Below, one piece after another: positions 46,621-55,126 of a DNA stretch of 64,000 nucleotides (position 1 is the stretch's first letter; each line of letters begins with the position of its first letter). Made by a program: the position numbers and the translations under genes. The stretch lies in the NCBI GenBank assembly GCA_943370595.1, contig CALRRO020000001.1, positions 434,001-498,000 on the forward strand. The letters run 5' to 3'. Source of the DNA: Piscinibacter sp943370595 (lineage in GTDB: Bacteria > Pseudomonadota > Gammaproteobacteria > Burkholderiales > Burkholderiaceae_C). Below the pieces are notes generated by a model, which did no database searches, had not been told where the DNA came from, and was given only the letters and a program-made list of their open reading frames with translations.

Positions 46621-47874
46621 TCAGCTGACACGCGACGCGACCGCGCCGACGTCGCGCAGCATGGCCTCGGCAGCCGGGCCGGTGCGCTCGCAGCTGCGCT
46701 CGCGCGCGAGCTGGCGTTCGACCAGCGCCCAGTCCATGTCGAGGAAGGTCAGCGGCTCCAGCTCATCGCGCAGCGCCTGCTGGAACACGCGCGTCAGCGA
46801 GGCCTGCGTGATCGCCCGCCCGCCCAGCCCCGCGACCACCGTGTAGCCATGGCGCCGCGTGCCGGTCATCGCCATGCGCACGTCGTTGGCGACGATGCCG
46901 CCCAGCCCCACCGAGAAGCTCTTCTCCAGCACCACCACCCGCTCGGCATGCACCAGCGCCTCGCGCACGGCGGCCAGCGGGAAGGGCCGGAACGAGGTGA
47001 TGCCGAGCACGCCGATGCGCTCGCCCTCGTCGCGCAGCGCATCGACCGTGTCCTTGATCGTGCCCAGCACCGAACCGAGCGCGACGACGATGGTGTGCGC
47101 GTCCTCGCAGCGGTAGCTGTGCAGCAGGCCGCCGCTGTCACGGCCGAAGATGCTCTTGAACTCGGCAGCGATCTGCGGGATGCGTTCGATCGCGCGCATC
47201 TGCCGCGCATGGGCCAGGTAGCGCACCTCGGCGAAGGCCTCCGGCCCGACCATCGCGCCGATGCTCACCGGCTCGGCCGGGTCCAGCACCTGGCGCGGCG
47301 CGTAGGGCGGCAGGAAGGCGTCGACCTGAGCCTGCGTCGGCATGTCCACGCGTTCGTAGGCGTGGGTCAGGATGAAGCCGTCCATGCACACCATCACCGG
47401 CAGGCTCATCTCCTCGGCGAGCTTGAAGGCCTGCAGGTGCAGGTCGGCGGCCTCCTGGTTGGTCTCGGCGAACAGCTGGATCCAGCCGCAGTCGCGCTGG
47501 CTCATCGAATCGCTGTGGTCGTTCCAGATGTTGATCGGCGCACCAATCGCGCGGTTGGCCACCGTCATCACGATCGGCAGGCCCAGGCCCGAGGCGTTGT
47601 AGACCGCCTCGGCCATGAACAGCAGTCCCTGGCTGGCGGTGGCGGTGTAGGCGCGCGCGCCGGCGGCCGAAGCGCCGATGGCCACGCTCATCGCGGCGAA
47701 CTCGCTCTCGACGTTGATGAACTCGCAGGGCGCCAGCGAGCCGTCCTTCACCAGCTCGCCGAGCGCCTCGACGATGTGCGTCTGCGGCGAGATCGGGTAG
47801 GCGCAGATCACCTCGGGGCGCGCGAGCGCCACCGCCTCGGCGACGGCGCGCGAGCCTTCAATCTGCCGCAGCAT
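46621..47874 (-). CDS. 2-oxoacid:acceptor oxidoreductase alpha subunit
   Basis: The 417-residue PorA-like subunit begins with the Pyr-binding region ICAYPISPQTHIVEALGEL, then FINVESEFAAMSVAIGASAAGARAYTATASQGLLFMAEA. The hinge DHSDSMSQRDCGWIQLFAETNQEAAD is typical, and a transketolase-C-like domain completes it. It forms the catalytic core with beta. It overlaps the gamma gene by 17 bases. The middle gene of the operon. Confidence 0.9.
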   Translation of the reverse strand: MLRQIEGSRAVAEAVALARPEVICAYPISPQTHIVEALGELVKDGSLAPCEFINVESEFAAMSVAIGASAAGARAYTATASQGLLFMAEAVYNASGLGLPIVMTVANRAIGAPINIWNDHSDSMSQRDCGWIQLFAETNQEAADLHLQAFKLAEEMSLPVMVCMDGFILTHAYERVDMPTQAQVDAFLPPYAPRQVLDPAEPVSIGAMVGPEAFAEVRYLAHARQMRAIERIPQIAAEFKSIFGRDSGGLLHSYRCEDAHTIVVALGSVLGTIKDTVDALRDEGERIGVLGITSFRPFPLAAVREALVHAERVVVLEKSFSVGLGGIVANDVRMAMTGTRRHGYTVVAGLGGRAITQASLTRVFQQALRDELEPLTFLDMDWALVERQLARERSCERTGPAAEAMLRDVGAVASRVS

Positions 47875-48448
47875 GGGCCAGTTCCTTCATTTCCTTCGCC
47901 ACATAGTCGAAGGCTTCGGCGGCGGCGGCGACGTTGCCCTCGGCCACCTTGCCATTGAACTTGTCGCGGATGGCGTGCGTCACCGCGTCCAGCGTGATCA
48001 GCCCGCTGATCGCCGCGAAGCCGCCGAGCAGCGCCGCGTTCGGCAGCGGTCGGCCGACATGGCGTTGCGCGATCTCGCTGGCCGGCACGTTGCACAGGCG
48101 CTCGTGGCGGAACTGGCGGATGAAGTCGCCGACGCCGAGTTCGTCGAAGCTGCGGGTGGAGTTGATCAGCACGTAGCCGTCGGGCTTCAGGCCCTGGAAC
48201 ACGTCGACCTGGTGCAGCAGCGTCGGGTCCTGGATGATCAGCGCGTCGGGCGCCATCACCGGCTCGCGCAGGCGGATCTCGCGGTCGGCGATGCGGCAGA
48301 AGGCCACCACCGGCGCACCGGTGCGCTCCGAGCCGAAGCTCGGGAAGGCCTGCGCGTGGCGGCCCTGCTCGAACGCGGCGATCGACAGCATCTCGGCGCC
48401 GGTGACCACGCCCTGCCCGCCACGACCGTGGATGCGGATCTGGAACAC
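47858..48448 (-). CDS. 2-oxoacid:acceptor oxidoreductase gamma subunit
   Basis: The 196-residue PorG-like subunit has the domain III hallmark IRIHGRGGQGVVTGAEMLSI, then AQAFPSFGSERTGAPVVAFCRI and PVMAPDALIIQDPTLLH. It is the first gene of the four-gene operon. The start is GTG 48448 with AGGAGG at good spacing; the upstream in-frame extension is not family-like. Divergent from rarD with 131 bases between. Confidence 0.9.
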   Translation of the reverse strand: MFQIRIHGRGGQGVVTGAEMLSIAAFEQGRHAQAFPSFGSERTGAPVVAFCRIADREIRLREPVMAPDALIIQDPTLLHQVDVFQGLKPDGYVLINSTRSFDELGVGDFIRQFRHERLCNVPASEIAQRHVGRPLPNAALLGGFAAISGLITLDAVTHAIRDKFNGKVAEGNVAAAAEAFDYVAKEMKELAHAAAD

Positions 48449-48579
48449 GAGCCCTCCTGCAGTTCGGTGGCCGCATTCTTCGAGCCGGAGGGCCTGCGGC
48501 GCTTGTCCTGCATCAACCGCGGGCCGCGGCGACAATGCCGCTCCGCTGCACGCAGCGACGCTCGCGCCCTTCCCTGTTC

Positions 48580-49464
48580 ATGCCCTCCGGAATCCTCTAC
48601 GCCGCCTCCGCCTACGTGCTCTGGGGCCTGTTCCCGCTCTACTTCAGCCACCTCGCCGCCGTGCCGGCCACCGAGGTGCTGGTGCACCGCATCGTCTGGT
48701 CGCTGGTCTTCGTGCTGGCCGTTCTGGCGTGGCGCCGGCAATGGGCCTGGATGGCCACGACGCTGCGCCAGCCGAAGGTGATCGGCGCCTTCGCCGCCAG
48801 CGCGCTGCTGCTGTCGTGCAACTGGGTGACCTACATCTGGTCGGTGAGCAACGGCCACGTCATCGACGCCAGCCTGGGCTACTTCATCACGCCACTGGTC
48901 AACGTGCTGCTCGGCTACACCGTGCTGCACGAGCGGCCGCGGCGCTTGCAATGGACCGCGCTGGCGCTGGCCACACTCGGCGTGGTCTGGCTGACCGTGC
49001 AGACCGGCCAGCTGCCGTGGATCGCGCTGGTGCTGGCGGCCAGCTTCGGCGGCTACGGGCTGCTGCGCAAGATCGCGCCGCTGGGCGCACTCGAGGGCCT
49101 GACGCTCGAGACCATGCTGCTGGCGCCGCCGGCGCTGATTGCCTTCGTGTGGTGGTGGGGCAGCGGCCCAAATCATTTCCCGATGGCCGACACCGCGACC
49201 AACCTGTGGCTGATCGGCGTCGGCCCGTTGACCGCCGTGCCGCTGCTGCTGTTCGCCGCCGGCGCGCGGCGCATCTCGATGACCACGCTGGGCCTGCTGC
49301 AGTACATCGGGCCGTCGATCCAGTTCGCGCTCGGCGTCTGGCTGTTCAACGAGCCCTTCGGCGGGGCGCGGCTGGCCGGCTTCGGGCTGATCTGGGCGGC
49401 GCTGCTGGTCTACAGCGCCGACGGCTGGTGGTCCACGCGGCGGGCCGTGCCTGCCGCGGCCTGA
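48580..49464 (+). CDS. rarD: RarD-type EamA-family transporter
   Basis: The 294-residue membrane protein has ten predicted helices of the RarD branch of the DMT superfamily. It opens GILYAASAYVLWGLFPLYF, with VLVHRIVWSLVFV, NWVTYIWSVSNGHVIDASLGYFITPLVNVLLG and LGLLQYIGPSIQFALGVWLFNEPF as RarD signatures. The substrate is uncertain (chloramphenicol sensitivity is linked to RarD in Pseudomonas). It stands alone, converging with the DUF3501 gene. Confidence 0.93.
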   Translation: MPSGILYAASAYVLWGLFPLYFSHLAAVPATEVLVHRIVWSLVFVLAVLAWRRQWAWMATTLRQPKVIGAFAASALLLSCNWVTYIWSVSNGHVIDASLGYFITPLVNVLLGYTVLHERPRRLQWTALALATLGVVWLTVQTGQLPWIALVLAASFGGYGLLRKIAPLGALEGLTLETMLLAPPALIAFVWWWGSGPNHFPMADTATNLWLIGVGPLTAVPLLLFAAGARRISMTTLGLLQYIGPSIQFALGVWLFNEPFGGARLAGFGLIWAALLVYSADGWWSTRRAVPAAA

Positions 49465-49482
49465 GCCGGGACCAGGGTCGCG

Positions 49483-50061
49483 TCAGCGCAGGTCGCCGGC
49501 CAGGCTGGCCAGCGTGTCCGCCGCGATGACCAGGTGCGCCGGATAGTTCGTGTGGTCGCAACCGAGCTTGACGCTCGCGCCGGCGCGCACCGCCTCGCGG
49601 GCCGCCTGCGGAAACTCGAAGCGCACGAAGTGCACCGCGGAGGTCTTCACCTCGTTCTCGCGGTCCAGGTCCTCGTCGGCGATCGCATAGATGCGCCCGT
49701 GCCCCTCGACCTCGACGAACATGCGGTCTTCCACGCCGATCAGCCGCGCCAGCTCGCGCTTGCGCTCGTGCGGATCGGGGTACTCGATCAGCATCGTCGC
49801 CTTCCAGTTCGTGCCATCGGGCACCAGCGGCGCATAGGCGTCGATCTCGCTCTGGATGCCTTCCTCGTCGAAGATCTTCTCGATGTGCAGCATCTCCTGG
49901 ATCTGCCGGCGGATGGTCTTCTCGTCCTCGAACTGCACGCTGATGTGTTCACCCAGGTGCACCGTGCGCAGCCGACGGTGCGCGATGAGCTCGGGCTTGC
50001 TGCTCTTGCGGATCTTCGAGTAGGCCTCCAGCGTCAGGAGGTTGTCGCGGGTGATGGTCAT
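49483..50061 (-). CDS. DUF3501 family protein
   Basis: The 192-residue cytoplasmic protein has family-typical motifs RRLRTVHLGEHISVQFEDEKTIRRQIQEMLHIEKIF broken over residues 28-65, and YAPLVPDGTNWKATMLIEYPD. The role is unknown. It is the last gene of rubrerythrin/Fe-S/DUF3501, a set seen together in other Proteobacteria. ATG 50061 was chosen for its GGAGAG site; ATG 50085 overlaps the previous stop (ATGA) and is a fair alternative. Confidence 0.88.
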   Translation of the reverse strand: MTITRDNLLTLEAYSKIRKSSKPELIAHRRLRTVHLGEHISVQFEDEKTIRRQIQEMLHIEKIFDEEGIQSEIDAYAPLVPDGTNWKATMLIEYPDPHERKRELARLIGVEDRMFVEVEGHGRIYAIADEDLDRENEVKTSAVHFVRFEFPQAAREAVRAGASVKLGCDHTNYPAHLVIAADTLASLAGDLR

Positions 50062-50081
50062 GAGGCTCTCCATCAGGGGGT

Positions 50082-51431
50082 TCACAAACCGTAGGCGGTG
50101 CGCAGCAGGGTCAGCGGGTGGGCGATCTTCGCCGGCGGCAGGCTGTTGTTGGCCATGCCTTGCGCGATGTGGTGGCCGGCCATCGGGCAGTCGGAGCCGA
50201 TCCAGTCGGGCTCGTCCTTGGCCATTGCCTTGAACACCGGCTTGCCGATCTTCATCGCCGTCTCGTGGTACGCCTTCTTCACGCCGTAGGTGCCGGCGTG
50301 GCCCGAGCAGCGCTCCACCGTGTTCAGCTGCACCGTCACCGACTGGCCGATCAGCTTGAGCATCTCTTCCGTCTTCTTGCCGATCTTCTGCACCCGGCCG
50401 TGGCAGGGGATGTGGTAGCTGACCTTGCCCAGCGGCGTCTTGAAGTCGGTCTTCAGCAGGCCGTCCTTGTGGCGCGCCATCAGGTACTCGAAAGGGTCGA
50501 ACATCGCCGCCTGCACCGCCTTGACGTCAGGCTCGTCGGGGAACAGCAGCGGGATCTCCTGCTTGAACATCAGCGTGCACGAGGGCACGGCGCTGACGAT
50601 CGCGAAACCGTCCTTCGCGTACTTCGCCAGCACCGGAATGTTGGCTTTCTTGTGCTTCTCCACACCCTCCAGGTCGCCGAGCTCGAGCTTGGGCATGCCG
50701 CAGCAGGATTCCTTCTCGACGATGACGTACGGGATCTGGTTGTGCTCCAGCGAGGCGATCAGGTCGTGGCCGATGCCGGGCTCGTTGTAGTTGACGTAGC
50801 ACGTGGAGAAGATCACCACCTTGCCGGGGCTGCGCTGGCCGTCCTTCACGTCGGTGGCGCTGCCCTGCTTGTTCGCGCTCCAGCGGAATCGGCTGGTGGC
50901 CAGTTCCGGCATCCAGGCGTCCTTGTGCACGTCGAGCACGTTCTCCATCACGCCGCGCGCCGCCTTCGTCCGGTTGATGGCATTGACCGCCTGCACGACG
51001 ATCGGGATGCCGGCGAACTGGCCATGCACGTCGGTGGAGGCGAGGAACTTCTCGCTGGCCTTGACCTCGCCCTTGCGGTACTTGATCGCCTTGGCGCGCA
51101 GCATGGTGTGCGGGAAGTCGAGGTTCCACTCGTGCGGCGGCACGTAGGGGCACTTGGTCAGGTAGCACAGGTCGCAGAGGTAGCACTGGTCGACGACCTT
51201 CCAGTAGTCCTCCTTCTTCACGCCGTGCACCTCGCCGTCGTCGGTGGCATCGACGAGGTCGAACAGGTTGGGGAAGGACTGGCACAGGCTCACGCAGCGG
51301 CGGCAGCCGTGGCAGATGTCGAAGATGCGCTCCATCTCCTTGAAGGCCAGGCCCTCGTCGTAGAAGTCCGGGTTCTTCCAGTCGACGGGGTGGCGGGTCG
51401 GCGCTTCGAGATTGCCTTCGCGAGCGGTCAT
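50082..51431 (-). CDS. GlpC/heterodisulfide-reductase-like Fe-S oxidoreductase
   Basis: The 449-residue protein has two [4Fe-4S] ferredoxin motifs near the N-terminus (CHGCRRCVSLCQSFP and CYLCDLCYLTKCPYVPP) and two C-terminal CCG-type domains. The first CCG is FSTCYVNYNEPG...ESCCGMP, the second HIPCHGRVQK...ERCSGHAGTYG, in which the usual Cys-Cys is Cys-Ser. The layout matches GlpC/HdrD-like electron carriers. It may pass electrons between the quinone pool or a thiol and the rubrerythrin. A nine-base-pair hairpin lies between it and the rubrerythrin gene. Confidence 0.85.
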   Translation of the reverse strand: MTAREGNLEAPTRHPVDWKNPDFYDEGLAFKEMERIFDICHGCRRCVSLCQSFPNLFDLVDATDDGEVHGVKKEDYWKVVDQCYLCDLCYLTKCPYVPPHEWNLDFPHTMLRAKAIKYRKGEVKASEKFLASTDVHGQFAGIPIVVQAVNAINRTKAARGVMENVLDVHKDAWMPELATSRFRWSANKQGSATDVKDGQRSPGKVVIFSTCYVNYNEPGIGHDLIASLEHNQIPYVIVEKESCCGMPKLELGDLEGVEKHKKANIPVLAKYAKDGFAIVSAVPSCTLMFKQEIPLLFPDEPDVKAVQAAMFDPFEYLMARHKDGLLKTDFKTPLGKVSYHIPCHGRVQKIGKKTEEMLKLIGQSVTVQLNTVERCSGHAGTYGVKKAYHETAMKIGKPVFKAMAKDEPDWIGSDCPMAGHHIAQGMANNSLPPAKIAHPLTLLRTAYGL

Positions 51432-51457
51432 GTGTGTTCTCCTCGGTCCACCAATGA

Positions 51458-51480
51458 ACAAGGGGCACGAAGCCCCTTGT
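51458..51480. terminator. Intercistronic hairpin between rubrerythrin and Fe-S genes
   Basis: ACAAGGGGC and GCCCCTTGT form a perfect nine-base stem with a five-base loop. No T-run follows on the minus strand, so it is not a full intrinsic terminator; partial attenuation or mRNA protection, setting higher rubrerythrin levels, is more likely. Confidence 0.5.
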
Positions 51481-51501
51481 CCTTCGAGCGCAGTCCCCTC
51501 G

Positions 51502-51924
51502 TCAGTCGACCAGCGCGTCGAGCGCCTTCTGGTAGCGGTTGGCGTGCGAGCGCTCCGCCTTGGCCAGCGTCTCGAACCAGTCGGCGATCTCGTCGAAGCC
51601 TTCCTCGCGGGCCTGCTTGGCCATGCCCGGGTACATGTCGGTGTACTCGTGCGTCTCGCCGGCGACGGCAGCCTGCAGGTTCTGCCGGCTGTTGCCGATC
51701 GGCAGGCCGGTGGCCGGGTCACCCGAGCCGTTCTCGAGGAACTCGAGGTGGCCGTGCGCATGGCCGGTCTCGCCTTCGGCGGTGGAGCGGAACAGCGCCG
51801 CCACGTCGTTCTGGCCTTCCACGTCGGCCTTGTTTGCGAAGTACAGGTACCGGCGGTTGGCCTGGGATTCACCCGCGAAGGCGTCCTTCAGGTTCTGCTC
51901 GGTCTTCGATCCTTTCAAGCCCAT
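51502..51924 (-). CDS. Rubrerythrin (diiron domain only)
   Basis: The 140-residue ferritin-like diiron protein has paired Glu/His ligands in AFAGESQANRRYLYFA, EGETGHAHGHLEFLE, AVAGETHEYTDMYP and LAKAERSHANRYQKAL. Classical rubrerythrins add a rubredoxin domain with CxxC pairs; that domain is absent, so electrons must come from another protein, perhaps the Fe-S protein encoded next. It probably reduces hydrogen peroxide. AGGAGAG precedes the ATG. A Fur-like site lies about 180 bases upstream. Confidence 0.93.
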   Translation of the reverse strand: MGLKGSKTEQNLKDAFAGESQANRRYLYFANKADVEGQNDVAALFRSTAEGETGHAHGHLEFLENGSGDPATGLPIGNSRQNLQAAVAGETHEYTDMYPGMAKQAREEGFDEIADWFETLAKAERSHANRYQKALDALVD

Positions 51925-52100
51925 GTCTCTCTCCTGTGGTTGAGTGGAACCGAACCGGCCGCGTGCACATGGGGGTGCGCTGGATCCGCGGCACGCGCCG
52001 ACGCTACTCCAGGCACCAGAGCGGGGCAAATACAAAAGCTCAATCCGGTCGATTGGCGCAGGCTATTCCACGCTCCCTTGCGATCGAGCAAATGTATTAA

Positions 52101-52115
52101 TGAGAATCGTTCTCA
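52101..52115. promoter_or_regulatory. Fur-like box upstream of rubrerythrin operon
   Basis: TGAGAA-TCG-TTCTCA is a perfect inverted repeat with flanking AA, close to Fur boxes of the AATGAGAAT/ATTCTCATT kind. It lies in the 217-base gap between the rubrerythrin start and the end of the hydrolase gene. Iron or peroxide control of the rubrerythrin operon is plausible but inferred. Confidence 0.6.
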
Positions 52116-52141
52116 AGAAGCCCGCATCAAGCTCGACACGC

Positions 52142-52999
52142 TCACAGCCCCAGCAGGCCGCGCGCGAGCCGGTGCACCAGCGCATCGGCGTCGGCCAGGT
52201 CGTGCAGCACGGTGAAGTGGTTGGTGCCGGGAATGGCTTCGCACACAGGCACGGCCGAGGCACCCCAGGCCTCGCGGATGCGCTGGTTCTGACGCAGGAA
52301 CTCCTCGCTCTCATCGCCGCCGACCACGGCCGCCAGCGGCCCGCCCGGTGGCGGCATCAGCGCCGGGCTGAGCCGCTTCGCCGAGGCGGCGGTCAGGCGC
52401 AGGTCGCCGGCGAGGAAGGGCGTGTGGCGGATCGGCTCCAGTTCGAACACGCCGGAGATCGACAGCGCGCCTTGCAGCAACCGCCCCGGCAGGTCGGCGC
52501 CGACCTGCTGCCACTCGCAGGCCAGCATCATCGCGGCGAGGTGGCCGCCCGCCGAGTGCCCGCCGACGACGATGCGTCGCGGGTCGCCACCATGCTCGTG
52601 CGCGTGACGGTAAACCCAGGCCAGCGCCTGCACCATCTGCAGCGTGATCTGCTCGATCGTCACCGCCGGGCACAGCGCGTAGTTGGGCACCACCACCATC
52701 GCGCCGGCATCCACCAACGCCGGCGCGACGAAGGAGTGGTCGCGCTTGTCCAGCGCGCGCCAGTAGCCGCCGTGGATGAAGACGAACACCGGGGCACCGG
52801 CTCGGTCAGCGCGCTCGGTGCGGAACACGTCGAGCGTCTCGCCGGGTGCGCCGCCGTAGGGAATGTCGAGCACGCAGTCCGACTGCGCTCGGGCCAGTGC
52901 GGAGGCGTTCGCCCAGCGCTCGAGGATCTGCGGCGCCTCGGGCACGCGGGCGCGGTTGTTGTACTGGGTGTCGAGCCAGGCGGGGTCGGGTCGGGTCAT
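52142..52999 (-). CDS. Alpha/beta hydrolase, kynurenine-formamidase-like
   Basis: The 285-residue protein has an oxyanion motif FVFIHGGYWRALDK (the HGGxW signature of kynurenine formamidase-type esterases), nucleophile elbow VVGGHSAGGHLA, acid near VVGGDESEEF and base His in PGTNHFTVLHDLAD. It may hydrolyse N-formylkynurenine or a similar aryl amide/ester. No other kynurenine-pathway gene is adjacent, so the substrate is uncertain. ATG 52999 fits the family N-terminus; the in-frame extension overlaps tRNA-Ala. Confidence 0.82.
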   Translation of the reverse strand: MTRPDPAWLDTQYNNRARVPEAPQILERWANASALARAQSDCVLDIPYGGAPGETLDVFRTERADRAGAPVFVFIHGGYWRALDKRDHSFVAPALVDAGAMVVVPNYALCPAVTIEQITLQMVQALAWVYRHAHEHGGDPRRIVVGGHSAGGHLAAMMLACEWQQVGADLPGRLLQGALSISGVFELEPIRHTPFLAGDLRLTAASAKRLSPALMPPPGGPLAAVVGGDESEEFLRQNQRIREAWGASAVPVCEAIPGTNHFTVLHDLADADALVHRLARGLLGL

Positions 53000-53037
53000 G
53001 CGGATGCTCCGGTGGGGTCGGGTCAGGCTGGGGAGTT

Positions 53038-53046
53038 TGCTAGAAT
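53038..53046 (+). promoter_or_regulatory. Extended -10 promoter of tRNA-Ala
   Basis: TGCTAGAAT contains the extended -10 form TGn plus TAGAAT (5/6 match to TATAAT), 12 bases before the tRNA 5' end. No good -35 is seen, as allowed for extended -10 promoters. Confidence 0.55.
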
Positions 53047-53058
53047 GCACTGGTTCGT

Positions 53059-53134
<76 letters not shown>

Positions 53135-53143
53135 CACGATCCC

Positions 53144-53170
53144 AAAAGCCTTGCTCCGCAAGGCTTTTTT
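53144..53170 (+). terminator. Intrinsic terminator after tRNA-Ala
   Basis: AAAAGCCTTGC, loop TCC, GCAAGGCTTTT with continuing T's gives an 11-pair stem and T-run starting ten bases after the tRNA. It is the best intrinsic terminator in the window. Confidence 0.9.
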
Positions 53171-53215
53171 CTTTGCGGCGTCTGGAAGGCGCAGGCGGCG
53201 CAGCGGGCGCTGCGT

Positions 53216-54229
53216 TCAGCTGCGGGGCCGGAACTGTCGGGCGGCGAAGGTCCAGGCCATGCGCGAAGCATCGGGCCCCTGCGCATCGCCGAAGGGCGTT
53301 CCCGCTGCGCCACCGCTCCACGCGTGGGCCAGCCTGTCCACCGTGACCAGCGTGGCCACCGCGCTGCCCCGGCACCGGAAGTCCGTGACCGCCATCGGGT
53401 AGCGCCGGCCTCTTTGCACGGATCGCGTCGGCCCCTGCTGCGCACCCGCGGCATGGGCCCAGGCCTGCGCTGCGGCGCGCCCGTTGTGCGGTGAGACCAC
53501 GCCGTCGGCGTCGCCATGGATGACCAGCAAGGGCGGCCAGTGCGCCTGCATCTGTTCCGGTGCGGCGGCCAGCGGCTTCGTGCGGCGTCGGCCCTGCATC
53601 GCGCCCAGCGCCGACAGGCTCGAATGCGCCGTGCCGGGCGGAATGCCCGAGTGCATCACCACCGCCTTGAAGCGCGACGGATGCCGGCTGACCAGCAAGG
53701 CCGCCATGCTGGCCCCTGCGGACAGGCCGGCGATGGCCACGCGCTCGCGGTCCACCGGGTGCAGCAGGCAGACCTGGTCCACGGCCTGCATGATCAGCGC
53801 GGCTTCGCCGTGCGCCCGGCCGCTGTCGGTGTCGAACCAGTTCCAGCAGCCCTGCGCATTGGCCAGGTGGTCCTGCTCCGGGTAGAGCACGAGGAAACCT
53901 TCACGCTGCGCAACGCGGTTCATGCGCGTGCTCGCCGCGAAGCTGTTCGCGTCCTGCCCGCAGCCATGCAGCATGACCATCAGCGGCAGGCGTTCGCCCA
54001 CCCGCACACCGTTCGGTCGATAGAGCCGGAAGCGCCTCACGCCCATCGTGCCGGCCACCATACCCGGGATCCACGCGCCGGAACCCGGCGGCGGTGTGCG
54101 CCGGGCCACCACGGGCTTCAGCGTGCGGGCCAGCGCCCGTGTGCCCGATGCCGCGGCCAGGCGTGTCATCGCGTTCACGCTGCGCTGGAAACTCCGCGCC
54201 CAGGCCGACGATCTCAAGCGTTTTTTCAT
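53216..54229 (-). CDS. PHB-depolymerase-family esterase
   Basis: The 337-residue protein has the LpqC/PHB depolymerase-like alpha/beta hydrolase domain from about residue 45: FRLYRPNGVRVGERLPLMVMLHGCGQDANSFA (oxyanion), GFLVLYPEQDHLANAQGCWNWF, nucleophile GLSAGASMAALL, acid VIHGDADGVV and C-terminal His in RLAHAWSGG. It may cleave poly-hydroxybutyrate or other esters. The N-terminus has no clear signal peptide; it is basic and hydrophilic. ATG 54229 was preferred, but an ATG 11 codons earlier exists. It is divergent from the phasin gene. Confidence 0.83.
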   Translation of the reverse strand: MKKRLRSSAWARSFQRSVNAMTRLAAASGTRALARTLKPVVARRTPPPGSGAWIPGMVAGTMGVRRFRLYRPNGVRVGERLPLMVMLHGCGQDANSFAASTRMNRVAQREGFLVLYPEQDHLANAQGCWNWFDTDSGRAHGEAALIMQAVDQVCLLHPVDRERVAIAGLSAGASMAALLVSRHPSRFKAVVMHSGIPPGTAHSSLSALGAMQGRRRTKPLAAAPEQMQAHWPPLLVIHGDADGVVSPHNGRAAAQAWAHAAGAQQGPTRSVQRGRRYPMAVTDFRCRGSAVATLVTVDRLAHAWSGGAAGTPFGDAQGPDASRMAWTFAARQFRPRS

Positions 54230-54487
54230 CCAGGGCATTCTGCGGGTTGCACTCGATGGCAATCAGCAACCCGTAAGGGCATACAAGCTGCCATACTGAC
54301 TTGGCGTGTCCTGCCTCCGTGCAGACATCCATCGCCCGGCGGCCCGGTTCTCGAGTCGTCGTCTGGTGCCCCTTCGACGACGTGTCGGCTGCTTCGCCAG
54401 AGACGTTCGCCGCAGAAGTGGTGCCCTCGCTGCAGCCTCCGACGCCACGGTGTTCGATCCGGCTCGCATGCACCCCAAGGAGTCACC

Positions 54488-54850
54488 ATGCAAGACAACC
54501 TCATGCACGTTCAGGCGCAGCCTTTCGTCAAGCTGGCCCAGGCCAACATGGACCTGCTCACGCGCTTCTCGACCTCGCCCGAAGTCACCGCGCAGGCCAG
54601 TGCCAACGCGAGCCAGATGTTCCAGCGCGCAAGCGAATCGGCGATGTCGCTGATGCAGTCTTCGGCCTTCACGCACCTGATGCAGGGCATGCTGAAGAAC
54701 TACACCGAGTTCCTGACCGAATGCAGCCAGAGTGGCGCGGCCATGCTGAGCCAGGGCCAGGCGGCGATGACACGCCAGATGCAGGATGCCACCGCCGGTG
54801 TCATCGATGCAGCCGACGTGCGTGGCCGGCGCGGGCGCCAGGCAGCCTGA
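54488..54850 (+). CDS. Phasin-like PHA granule protein
   Basis: The 120-residue protein is amphipathic and helical, with phasin-like stretches AQPFVKLAQANMDLLTRFS and NASQMFQRASESAMSLMQSSA, and the repeated M-x-x-A/S spacing of granule-binding helices. It would coat poly-hydroxyalkanoate granules. It ends in an Arg/Gly tail. AAGGAG lies at good spacing before the ATG. The esterase gene is divergent, giving a PHA-related pair. The 258-base gap before it shows no gene. Confidence 0.7.
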   Translation: MQDNLMHVQAQPFVKLAQANMDLLTRFSTSPEVTAQASANASQMFQRASESAMSLMQSSAFTHLMQGMLKNYTEFLTECSQSGAAMLSQGQAAMTRQMQDATAGVIDAADVRGRRGRQAA

Positions 54851-54916
54851 AACAGAACGAGGCGCCATCGCAGCGCCGTCGTCGGGAAGGCCCGCCCCAC
54901 CGGGGCGGGCACCTGC

Positions 54917-55099
54917 CTACTTCTTGCCGGCGTCCTTGACGGTTTCCTTGAGGTCACCGACGACCTGCTGGGCGCGGCCTTCGACCTGCTTCGCGAGGCC
55001 CTTGGCACGCTGCTCGGGGCTGTCGATCAACTCGCCGGTCTTCTCCTGCACCTTGCCTGCGGCCTTCTTCAGGCCACCCTTGATCTGGTCCTTGTTCAT
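54917..55099 (-). CDS. CsbD-family stress protein
   Basis: The 60-residue hydrophilic protein has the whole CsbD signature: MNKDQIKGGLKKAAGKVQEK, then GLAKQVEGRAQQVVGDLKETVKD. CsbD proteins are general-stress induced in many bacteria; their molecular role is unknown. It follows the PRC-barrel gene by 27 bases on the same strand, and the two are probably co-transcribed. Confidence 0.93.
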   Translation of the reverse strand: MNKDQIKGGLKKAAGKVQEKTGELIDSPEQRAKGLAKQVEGRAQQVVGDLKETVKDAGKK

Positions 55100-55126
55100 G
55101 TGTTCTCCTTGTCGGGAAGTCGAGGT

